DNA from: Saprospiraceae bacterium
GTDB lineage: Bacteria > Bacteroidota > Bacteroidia > Chitinophagales > Saprospiraceae
Reading direction: 5' to 3'
Assembly (NCBI GenBank): GCA_016714785.1
Contig: JADKCC010000057.1
Location: 62,001 to 126,000, forward strand
DNA: 64,000 nucleotides
The position numbers were made by a program, and so were the translations under genes. Below are positions 52,848 through 60,990 of this stretch, piece after piece. The notes below the pieces were generated by a model. That model had not been told where the DNA came from, searched no databases, and saw nothing but the letters and a program-made list of their open reading frames with translations. Position 1 is the stretch's first letter, and the number at the start of each line of letters is the position of its first letter.

Positions 52848-53684
52848 ATGAAAGTTATAAAATTTTTATTATCCACAATATTTGTTTTTTTGGTAATAAT
52901 TTTATTTATCAATGCTGTAGATAGTCATAAGCACGACTTAATGCATGACTGTGTCATAGACAATACTGCCATCAAAGGTGGTGAAAAAATAGTGTACAAA
53001 GCGTATTATAATTGGGAATTTGTATGGGTGCCAGCGGGAGAAGCAGAGTTTAGTATTAAAGAAAACAAAGACACTTATGAAGTAACTGTTATAGGCAAGA
53101 CATATAAAGGTTATGACGCTTTTTTCAGAGTGCGAGATTATTTTCACAGTATAATAGATAAAAAAACTATGTATCCACGTCATTTTGTGAGAATAGTGGA
53201 AGAAGGTAATTATAGAAAATTTGATAGTTTGGTTTTCAATCAAAATCAATTATCAGCGATCAGTTACAATGGAAAATCCAGACAAACAGCCAAAAGAAAA
53301 TACATCACCATACATCAATGTACTCACGATTTACTTTCCGTTTTATACTTTATGAGAAATATAAATATTTCAAAGCATAAACCTGGAGATATGATTCCTA
53401 CTAAAATTCTTTTTGATGAAACAATTTACCCGATCAAAGTAAAGTACGATGGGAAATACAATAACTATGAGATCAAAGATCTTGGTACATTTAATACTAT
53501 CAAAGTCATTCCCGACCTCGTAACAGGCAATGTCTTTAAAGATGGTAATAAAATGAATGTTTATGTAACTAATGACGAAAATAAGTTACCCTTATTGATA
53601 GAGTCTCCACTTTCAGTAGGCAGTGCCAAAGCGATACTTAAATCTTATGCTGGATTGCGACATCCATTTGTTGTGAAGAAGTGA
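52848..53684 (+). CDS. DUF3108 domain-containing protein
   Basis: A 278-residue envelope protein with an N-terminal hydrophobic signal or anchor (IKFLLSTIFVFLVIILFINA). The mature region shows the DUF3108 pattern of an alternating beta-barrel-like fold: GGEKIVYKAYYNWEFVWVPA, RVRDYFHSIIDKKTMYPRHF, THDLLSVLYFMRNI and LPLLIESPLSVGSAKAIL. The family is periplasmic and of unknown function, thought to be related to lipoprotein carriers. Monocistronic. Confidence 0.85.
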   Translation: MKVIKFLLSTIFVFLVIILFINAVDSHKHDLMHDCVIDNTAIKGGEKIVYKAYYNWEFVWVPAGEAEFSIKENKDTYEVTVIGKTYKGYDAFFRVRDYFHSIIDKKTMYPRHFVRIVEEGNYRKFDSLVFNQNQLSAISYNGKSRQTAKRKYITIHQCTHDLLSVLYFMRNINISKHKPGDMIPTKILFDETIYPIKVKYDGKYNNYEIKDLGTFNTIKVIPDLVTGNVFKDGNKMNVYVTNDENKLPLLIESPLSVGSAKAILKSYAGLRHPFVVKK

Positions 53685-53725
53685 GTTTGTTTTGAAACTA
53701 CTAATCTGATATGTCTCCACGTCTT

Positions 53726-54205
53726 CTATATTTTTTGTAATCTAATTATCTCATTTTCGAAATCATTTTGTAATTCTACATGAACATAGGGAAGTAGTTT
53801 TTGCACTTTTATTAAGGTGGAGAGATAAATATTTAACACCGCTTTATAAGTATATCTGCTAATGCCTTCATTATATACAATTTTGCAAAAGTGTATCAAC
53901 AATTCTGCTTCGGCATCTTTTGAGCCCATATATTTACAATATTTTGTTATTAGTTTTAGAGCTTTCCTAAGTGTCCTTTTTACTAAATAGGGTGGCATCG
54001 ATTTGATCGATGCTAACAACTCTGTAATTTCATGTTTTATGTCACTAATATAACCTGCTTGGTCATCTTCATCAAACAAAAGATACGAAATTAATTCTTT
54101 ATTTTCTGTTTTAAACTTTATGAGTCGCAAAGAAAGTGCCATTAATTTTTGAGGAGAAATGGTTTCTAGTTCTTTTTTTATTTGGTGCAAAGTCGCTGCC
54201 TTCAC
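53726..54205 (-). CDS. Hypothetical helical protein
   Basis: A predicted all-helical soluble protein of 159 residues if it starts at the GTG at 54205 (KAATLHQIKKELETISPQKL). A TTG start at 54262 would add 19 residues, but the TATAATTG box just upstream places transcription there, so the GTG is preferred. It has repeated Leu/Lys-rich helices (YLVKRTLRKALKLITKYCKY, VLNIYLSTLIKVQKLLPYV). It faintly resembles the DUF6155 group; I am not sure. Convergent with the DUF3108 gene, divergent from rnr. Confidence 0.65.
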   Translation of the reverse strand: MKAATLHQIKKELETISPQKLMALSLRLIKFKTENKELISYLLFDEDDQAGYISDIKHEITELLASIKSMPPYLVKRTLRKALKLITKYCKYMGSKDAEAELLIHFCKIVYNEGISRYTYKAVLNIYLSTLIKVQKLLPYVHVELQNDFENEIIRLQKI

Positions 54206-54357
54206 TTTTATATTACTTCTTTTGAATGTATAATGGTAATTAAAACTTATTAATAGAAACAATTATAGCGCAAGAAGTTCAAATTCTTAATTTTTTAACA
54301 TGCTAATAGAACTATTTAAAGGGCTCATTCGTTACAAAATACTGATAAACAAGTAAA

Positions 54358-56520
54358 ATGAATAGAAAACCAAGGCAACTCAAAGAAGCAGACCTTAGCA
54401 ACCAAATAGAAAAACTACTTTCAAAAAACCCAAAGACTAGATATAATATCACCCAAATATCTAGAAAAATAAATGTAGCCAATCCACCAGAGTCTATCAA
54501 ACAGTCATTACTGAAATTGGTAGCTGAAAAAAAAGTCGTTAAACTATCAGAAGAACGATACAAATGGGAATTGTTTACACCAGAAAAAGCCAACCGAAGC
54601 AATAGGAAGTCAGAAGACGAAATACTTTATACAGGTGTAGTTGACATGACAAGGTCAGGCGCTGCCTACATCATAAACTCTGAGTGCGTTGAAGATATCT
54701 ATGTAAATGCTCGCAATCTCAAAGGAGCACTCCATAAAGACGAAGTGACTGTAGCCGTAACAGAAAGTAGATCGCGTCGCAGACCCGAAGGAACTATCGT
54801 ATCTATAGAAAAACGAGCACTTACAAGAGTCATCGGGCACATCAGAATATTTAACAATTACGCCATACTTTCTCCTGATAACTCGAGGATATATCCAGAA
54901 GTATTGATACATCATCCAGATACCATGGACTGTAGTGATAATGATAGAGTGGTAGTAGAAATCACCACATGGGGCAAAGGCCAAAATAAAGCGCTATGGG
55001 GCAAAGTTATCAAAGTACTGGAAGATATCTCAGATATAGAGATGAATATGCAATCCATCTTATTTTCCAATGGATTTGACCCTGAGTTTAGTGAAGAAGT
55101 CCTTGCTGAAGCAGAAAGTATGAAAGGCGAGATTACAGCAGAAGAACTCAAACAAAGGCGAGATTTCAGAGATGTCATTACATTTACCATAGATCCGCTG
55201 ACCGCCAAGGATTTTGATGATGCCATTTCTTACAAAGAACTAGAAAATGGCAATATGGAGATCGGTGTGCATATCGCAGATGTAACTCATTATCTCAAAG
55301 ATGGTACCGCCTTGGACAAAGAAGCTTTCCGCCGCTCTACATCGGTTTATTTAGTGGATAGAGTTTGTCCTATGTTGCCAGAAAAACTTTCTAACGACCT
55401 TTGTTCTCTAAATCCTAATGAGGATAAATTTACTTTTTCTGCAGTATTTGTATTTGACAAAAACTATAAAATCACCCATGAATGGTTTGGGAAGACAATC
55501 ATACATTCTGACAGAAGATTTACTTATGAAGAAGCTCAAGAACGACTCGAATCCGGCGAAGGTGATTTTGCCAAAGAAATATTGATCCTGGACAAAGTCG
55601 CCAAGCACATGCGTACTGAAAGATATGCGAATGGCTCCATTAGTTTTGAATCAGATGAAGTACAATTCATATTGGATGAAGCAGGTTTGCCACAAGGTAT
55701 GTACGTACGCGAACGAAAGGATGCACATAAACTTGTAGAAGATTTCATGTTACTAGCTAATAAACGCGTTGCTACTTTCATTGCTCAAAAAGAAAAACCC
55801 GAAATCCCATTTATATATCGGATTCACGACTTGCCCAATCCTGATAAACTTGCAGATTTTGCTCTATTTGCCAAAGAGTTAGGATATCATTTTAAAATGG
55901 ATAAACCTGATCAAATAGCCGAATCATTCAATCGATTAGCCATCGCTGCTTTGGAAAATCCATTGCTCAAATTGCTAGAACCACTAGCCATCCGAACCAT
56001 GGCCAAAGCTGTCTATTCTACCGAAAATATTGGCCATTATGGTTTGGGATTTGAATTTTATACGCACTTTACGTCTCCTATAAGACGATACTCTGATGTT
56101 TTGGTGCATAGAGGTTTATACAAAAATCTCACAGAAATCTATCGAGAAGACAAAGAAAAACTCGAGCAAAAAGCCAAACACATTTCAGATCAAGAAAAGA
56201 AGGCAGCAGAGTCAGAGCGTGAATCCAATAAATATTTTCAAACACTTTACATTTCTAGATTTATTGGGCAAGAGTTTGATGGTGTGATATCAGGCATCAT
56301 TGAGAAAGGCATTTTTGTGGAATTATTAGATAGTAAAGTAGAAGGTTTGGTGACATTCGATAGTATGGGAGATATGTTTACCGTACCTAGTAGCCGAATG
56401 AAGGCAAAGTCAAAGCTATCTGGAGATGAATTTACCATGGGGCAGACAGTTAGGGTAAAAATTATCAATGCCGACCCTGACTCTAGGAGGACAGATATGG
56501 AGTTGGTGGTGATAGAGTAA
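54358..56520 (+). CDS. rnr: Ribonuclease R
   Basis: A 720-residue processive 3'-5' exoribonuclease for structured RNA and rRNA/tmRNA quality control. It has an N-terminal winged-helix-like part (1-75), two OB/cold-shock domains (~85-235), the RNB catalytic domain opening FTIDPLTAKDFDDAISYKEL with its four acidic residues, VDRVCPMLPEKLSNDLCSLN and ENIGHYGLGFEFYTHFTSPI, and a C-terminal S1 domain (FDGVISGIIEKGIFVELLDS). The lysine-rich tail of the E. coli enzyme is missing. Monocistronic. Confidence 0.95.
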   Translation: MNRKPRQLKEADLSNQIEKLLSKNPKTRYNITQISRKINVANPPESIKQSLLKLVAEKKVVKLSEERYKWELFTPEKANRSNRKSEDEILYTGVVDMTRSGAAYIINSECVEDIYVNARNLKGALHKDEVTVAVTESRSRRRPEGTIVSIEKRALTRVIGHIRIFNNYAILSPDNSRIYPEVLIHHPDTMDCSDNDRVVVEITTWGKGQNKALWGKVIKVLEDISDIEMNMQSILFSNGFDPEFSEEVLAEAESMKGEITAEELKQRRDFRDVITFTIDPLTAKDFDDAISYKELENGNMEIGVHIADVTHYLKDGTALDKEAFRRSTSVYLVDRVCPMLPEKLSNDLCSLNPNEDKFTFSAVFVFDKNYKITHEWFGKTIIHSDRRFTYEEAQERLESGEGDFAKEILILDKVAKHMRTERYANGSISFESDEVQFILDEAGLPQGMYVRERKDAHKLVEDFMLLANKRVATFIAQKEKPEIPFIYRIHDLPNPDKLADFALFAKELGYHFKMDKPDQIAESFNRLAIAALENPLLKLLEPLAIRTMAKAVYSTENIGHYGLGFEFYTHFTSPIRRYSDVLVHRGLYKNLTEIYREDKEKLEQKAKHISDQEKKAAESERESNKYFQTLYISRFIGQEFDGVISGIIEKGIFVELLDSKVEGLVTFDSMGDMFTVPSSRMKAKSKLSGDEFTMGQTVRVKIINADPDSRRTDMELVVIE

Positions 56521-56598
56521 TCCAATTTAATATAATTTGTTAAAAATACCATAAATCCCGTTTATAGCAAATTATATTTTCCTTACCATTAAACTATT

Positions 56599-56606
56599 TA
56601 GCTTTG
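56599..56606 (+). promoter_or_regulatory. -7 box of the TonB-dependent receptor gene
   Basis: TAGCTTTG, an exact TAnnTTTG match. It overlaps the in-frame TTG/ATT region at 56604, which argues for translation from ATG 56643. Confidence 0.5.
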
Positions 56607-56642
56607 ATATTGTCTCATTTTGTTAATATCATACTTTCCACA

Positions 56643-59102
56643 ATGCGACACATCATACTCTTTTTATTTACCATATTGTTATCTTCGTCTGTTATTGGTC
56701 AGCAATCTGGAAGTTTACCTACTGCTATTTTAATGACAGGCTTGGTAACTGAAGAGTCTTCTGGCAATCCTTTAGAATTTACAACTGTATCGTTATTTTC
56801 ACTAAGAGATAGTAGTTTGGTAAGTGGTGGACTCACTGATGATAAAGGAGTTTTTACTATTGATGCTAGCCCAGGCAAATTTTATGCTGTAGTAGAATTT
56901 TTATCTTATTCGCCCAAAAGAATCAATAATATTACCATAGAAGCTGGCCAAAAAACGGTGGATCTTGGCACCATACCTTTGAGTGCTGATGCCATCGCAT
57001 TAGAAACAGTAGAGATAGTTGGCCAAAAAAGTGAAACTACCTTCGCACTAGACAAAAGAGTATTTAATGTAGGTAAAGACCTATCCAATCGTGGTGGGAC
57101 TGCCCAAGATATTCTAGACAATGTACCTTCGGTAACCGTAGATATAGATGGTGGTGTCAGTCTGAGAGGAAGTAGCAATGTGCGTATCCTTATAGATGGC
57201 AAACCTAGTGGCCTCATAGGGACAGGAGCCAATGGTCTTAGATCTATACCAGCCAATATGATAGATCGAGTAGAGGTGATTACTAATCCTTCAGCCCGTT
57301 ATGAAGCAGAAGGTATGTCTGGCATCATCAATATAATCCTAAAAAAAGACAATAAAGCGGGTATCAATGGGAGTTTTGAAGTCTCAGGTGGTTGGCCTGA
57401 AAACTACGGTCTCGGCGCCAATGTCAACTATCGCAAAGGCAAATCCAACTTTTTTGTCAATTATGGTTTGAATTATAACAATAATCCGTCCGAAGGTTAT
57501 ACTTATCAGGAGTTTATTAATGGAGATACTACAAGTGCATCTCATATAGTTAGAGATGGAGTAAGAACTAGATTGGCCAATAGTTTCAGAGCAGGTATGG
57601 AGTTTGAAATTGCTAAAAATCAAACATTGACGGGTTCATTCTTGTATAGATATGCTGAGAGCGACAATGAAACTCCAATCAAATATTATGATCACGAATT
57701 TTATGGTAATGAGCCAAGAGGACGAAATCTAGTACCCATCCTAGACTATACACAAAGAGTAGAAAATGAAAAGGAGACAAGTCCAACACTAGAATATAAT
57801 CTCGATTATGTGAAAAGATATAAAACAGAAGGCAGAGAACTGAAGGCATCTGTACAGTATAGTAATAATGACGAAACAGAAAATGCCAACTATACAGAAG
57901 GCTTTTACGAAAATGGCATCTTCGCTGGAAATGATTTAATACAACAGTCAGAAAATGCTGAAAAACAGAAAAATATCATTTTCACAACCGATTATGTACA
58001 CCCAATATCCAAGGACAGCAAATTTGAAGCTGGACTGAGGACGCAGTTACGAAAAATAGGTAATAATTATTTAGTAGAAGAATTGGTAGAAAATAATTGG
58101 GAAAAAATAGCCGCTTTCTCCAATCAGTTTAAATACAATGAAGATGTACACGCCGCTTATGCTATTTATGGAACCAAGGTAAAAAAATTTTCATATCAAG
58201 CAGGATTGCGAGCAGAATACACGGGCTTAAGAACAGAACTCATAGAAACAGCACAGGTGAATCCTAGAGACTTTATTAATTTATTTCCGAGTGGACACAT
58301 CAATTATGAATTTGCAGGTCAAAACCAAGTACAAGTAAGCTATTCTAGGCGAATACAAAGACCTAGATTTTGGGATTTAAATCCATTTTTTACGTTTGCC
58401 GATAATAGAAACATCTTTAGTGGAAATCCAAATCTTAATCCAGAATTTACCAATAGTTATGAAATAGGACATGTCAAATATTGGGAAAAAGGAAACATAG
58501 GGACGAGCATCTTTTGGAGACATACCACAGATGTGATACAACGAGTGACCAATATCAATCCAGATGGTACCACCCTTACACAACCATTAAATCTGGCGAC
58601 ATCTGACAATGCTGGCATAGAGTTTCTTTTTGCCTACAATCCGAACAAATGGTTGAGACTAGATGGAAATGCCAATATTTTTCGAAATATTATAGAAGGT
58701 GCCTATGAAGGTGCAGACTTGAGTGCCGATAGTTATAGTTGGTTCGGAAGGATAGGAAGTAGGATTAGTTTTTGGAAAAATGCAGACTTACAGACTAGGT
58801 TTAACTATAGAGCACCGGTGGATATACCACAGGGTCAGCAGAAAGCACAGTATATTGTAGATATTGCGTTTAGTAAAGACTTTTGGAAAAATAATGCTAC
58901 TTTTACATTGGCAGCTAGAGACCTTTTTAACTCTAGAAGGCGAAATACTGAAATATCTACCGATGAATTTTATCAAAGGGTAGATCAACAATGGAGAAGA
59001 GCTCCAATAGTGGCCACAGTCAATTATAGACTTAATATGAAAAAAGAACGCAAAAAACCAGGCAAAGGAGATGGAGAGTTTGAAGGTGGCGGAGAGATGT
59101 AG
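56643..59102 (+). CDS. TonB-dependent receptor, outer membrane beta-barrel family
   Basis: An 819-residue outer membrane protein with a signal peptide (RHIILFLFTILLSSSVIGQQ). A carboxypeptidase-like regulatory domain (~30-110; LEFTTVSLFSLRDSSLVSGG) comes first, then the plug (LSNRGGTAQDILDNVPSVTV, VRILIDGKPSGLIG, VEVITNPSARYEAEGMSGI), then a ~580-residue barrel rich in aromatic strands, ending in a Lys/Gly-rich tail (ERKKPGKGDGEFEGGGEM). This is the Bacteroidota family without a SusD partner, often linked to metal or siderophore uptake; substrate unknown. Two secreted proteins follow. Confidence 0.9.
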   Translation: MRHIILFLFTILLSSSVIGQQSGSLPTAILMTGLVTEESSGNPLEFTTVSLFSLRDSSLVSGGLTDDKGVFTIDASPGKFYAVVEFLSYSPKRINNITIEAGQKTVDLGTIPLSADAIALETVEIVGQKSETTFALDKRVFNVGKDLSNRGGTAQDILDNVPSVTVDIDGGVSLRGSSNVRILIDGKPSGLIGTGANGLRSIPANMIDRVEVITNPSARYEAEGMSGIINIILKKDNKAGINGSFEVSGGWPENYGLGANVNYRKGKSNFFVNYGLNYNNNPSEGYTYQEFINGDTTSASHIVRDGVRTRLANSFRAGMEFEIAKNQTLTGSFLYRYAESDNETPIKYYDHEFYGNEPRGRNLVPILDYTQRVENEKETSPTLEYNLDYVKRYKTEGRELKASVQYSNNDETENANYTEGFYENGIFAGNDLIQQSENAEKQKNIIFTTDYVHPISKDSKFEAGLRTQLRKIGNNYLVEELVENNWEKIAAFSNQFKYNEDVHAAYAIYGTKVKKFSYQAGLRAEYTGLRTELIETAQVNPRDFINLFPSGHINYEFAGQNQVQVSYSRRIQRPRFWDLNPFFTFADNRNIFSGNPNLNPEFTNSYEIGHVKYWEKGNIGTSIFWRHTTDVIQRVTNINPDGTTLTQPLNLATSDNAGIEFLFAYNPNKWLRLDGNANIFRNIIEGAYEGADLSADSYSWFGRIGSRISFWKNADLQTRFNYRAPVDIPQGQQKAQYIVDIAFSKDFWKNNATFTLAARDLFNSRRRNTEISTDEFYQRVDQQWRRAPIVATVNYRLNMKKERKKPGKGDGEFEGGGEM

Positions 59103-59201
59103 TGGTTTGTGATTTTTAACTTTTTATTTGTAATAAAGATAGTCCATTAATCGTTATCAAAATATTGAAAATAAAATCATTATATCAATTATAAACAAAA
59201 T

Positions 59202-60110
59202 ATGGTAGCTTTGAGATATATAGCGGTTTGTTTTTTTATATTTTTGATTTCGAATATAAATAGCCAATCTCTCCAAGAAATGGAAATAGAGATGGCTTAT
59301 CATGCGGATGTTATGGTCAATGCATCTACACCACGCCATCGTACCAAAGCTATGGACCAATTCAATACCTTGTTTGCCCAAGCATTGGCAAAAGAAGCTT
59401 CATTTGATTTTCCCTTCGACTCACTCAAATGGATATCAAAAAAATATCCTGCAGACATGTCTTTTAAAATATATACTTGGGAAGTGAAAGTTGCCGATGA
59501 TGAAGTAAAATATTTTGGCGTAATCCAAAATAAAGATGGCACTACTTTTACACTAAAAGATGATTTCAAAAATGCAGAAGGTCTCGCTGATGAAGAATAC
59601 AGTCATGAAAATTGGCTTGGTGCTTTGTATTATAATATCATGGAAAGCACTACGAAAAGCGGACAAAAATATTATCTACTATACGGTCTGAACAAATGGA
59701 GCAAATATGAAAATGTGAAACTGATAGATGTGCTATTTTTTTCCAAAGATGGACTACCTTATTTTGGACTACCTGTATTTAAGAAAAAAGTTAAAGATCA
59801 AAATGATGAAATCTATAACCGTTTAGCTTTCAAATATGCCTCGGATGCACAAATGACACTCAACTATAATCCCGGTATGCAAATGATAATGGTGGACAAT
59901 CTCATCCGCAAAATGAGTAGATTGCCCGGCCAACCCGAAACTTTAGTGCCAGATGGCAGTTATGTAGGATATAGTTTGGAAGATGGATATTGGAACAGAA
60001 TAGACAAAATAGCCACAGAAGTCATGGATACAGCTCCAAGGCCAAAACCAGTGCTCGATGCCAGAAAAAATAAAAATATCATAGGGAAAGAAAAACCTTC
60101 AAAAAATTAG
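59202..60110 (+). CDS. Secreted protein of unknown function (first of a pair)
   Basis: A 302-residue exported protein with a signal peptide (RYIAVCFFIFLISNINSQ). The mature part contains ASTPRHRTKAMDQFNTLFAQ, EVKYFGVIQNKDGTTFTLKD and LLYGLNKWSKYENVKLIDVL, a mixed alpha/beta pattern that recurs in Bacteroidota secreted proteins of unknown role. The C-terminal 30 residues are basic and Pro/Lys-rich. It is 99 bp downstream of the TonB receptor and 2 bp upstream of a second secreted protein, so they probably form one operon. Confidence 0.75.
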   Translation: MVALRYIAVCFFIFLISNINSQSLQEMEIEMAYHADVMVNASTPRHRTKAMDQFNTLFAQALAKEASFDFPFDSLKWISKKYPADMSFKIYTWEVKVADDEVKYFGVIQNKDGTTFTLKDDFKNAEGLADEEYSHENWLGALYYNIMESTTKSGQKYYLLYGLNKWSKYENVKLIDVLFFSKDGLPYFGLPVFKKKVKDQNDEIYNRLAFKYASDAQMTLNYNPGMQMIMVDNLIRKMSRLPGQPETLVPDGSYVGYSLEDGYWNRIDKIATEVMDTAPRPKPVLDARKNKNIIGKEKPSKN

Positions 60111-60112
60111 AA

Positions 60113-60850
60113 ATGAAATATATCATCATTAACACATTCATTTTTGCATTAACATCTGCATTAGTAGGTCAAACAAAACTCAGAGACAATCAATTAGAAG
60201 GTTACATCATAACTGCTGACGGTACTAAATCGGAAGTGGCGATAGAAATAGAAGACGTCAATCTACCATGGACATTTCAGGATGATGTCAAATATTATGA
60301 CAGAGCTTTACTTACGGGAGCAAGGGTGAAGAGAGAGTTAAAAAAGAACTTGGTCGCAGGAGAAATAATCGAATATGGATTTGCCAATAGACGATTTGTA
60401 CATGTCTATTATCATGTAAAAGGCAAAGGTGATGATGTACTAAAATCAACTATGGATAAGATAAAAGGAGAAAAAAACATGGATTTTTTTGCAGAGATCA
60501 TTAAAGATGGCAAAATACAATTACTTAAATTTTATCAGCCTCCTGTCATCACCGATGAAGATTATGATGACGACGAATTGATCAAAAAAATTACCACAGA
60601 AGCAAAAGAAAATTTTGATATTTTAATCGCTCGAGATGGTCAAAAAGCGAAACCAATACAAGAAATTAGTTATAAAACATTTTTTGAAGATTGTCCATTT
60701 GTAGTCAATAAATTTGAAAACAAGCGATATAAATTTACTCCTACTTCTGGCATCAAAAAATTGCTCAAATCCGATGGATTGTCAGGTGCTAAACTAGAAT
60801 CAGCTGCCAATTTGGTTGTTGATGACTACATGACAAAATGTGCCAAATAA
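60113..60850 (+). CDS. Secreted protein of unknown function (second of a pair)
   Basis: A 245-residue exported protein with signal peptide KYIIINTFIFALTSALVGQ. The mature N-terminal half is beta-rich (LEGYIITADGTKSEVAIEIE, DDVKYYDRALLTGARVKREL) and ends in an acid-rich helix-turn region, with two cysteines in FFEDCPFVVNKFENKRYKF and the final MTKCAK. It resembles proteins that bind near the outer membrane, but I recognise no family. It starts 2 bp after the preceding secreted gene. Confidence 0.72.
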   Translation: MKYIIINTFIFALTSALVGQTKLRDNQLEGYIITADGTKSEVAIEIEDVNLPWTFQDDVKYYDRALLTGARVKRELKKNLVAGEIIEYGFANRRFVHVYYHVKGKGDDVLKSTMDKIKGEKNMDFFAEIIKDGKIQLLKFYQPPVITDEDYDDDELIKKITTEAKENFDILIARDGQKAKPIQEISYKTFFEDCPFVVNKFENKRYKFTPTSGIKKLLKSDGLSGAKLESAANLVVDDYMTKCAK

Positions 60851-60914
60851 TGCCACATTCTAAAATATGAATATCATTTATTCAGTTTTTATTTATAAAA
60901 TACTGGACTTAGTG

Positions 60915-60922
60915 TATATTTG
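60915..60922 (+). promoter_or_regulatory. -7 box of the 4-alpha-glucanotransferase gene
   Basis: TATATTTG matches TAnnTTTG. The leader of about 60 nt includes TTGTTATC-ctata-GATAGCAA (60936-60956), an 8-bp stem with one G-U pair. Confidence 0.5.
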
Positions 60923-60990
60923 CCACTAATATACATTGTTATCCTATAGATAGCAATCATCATTGTAAAGCCGATATACAACCAACCATT

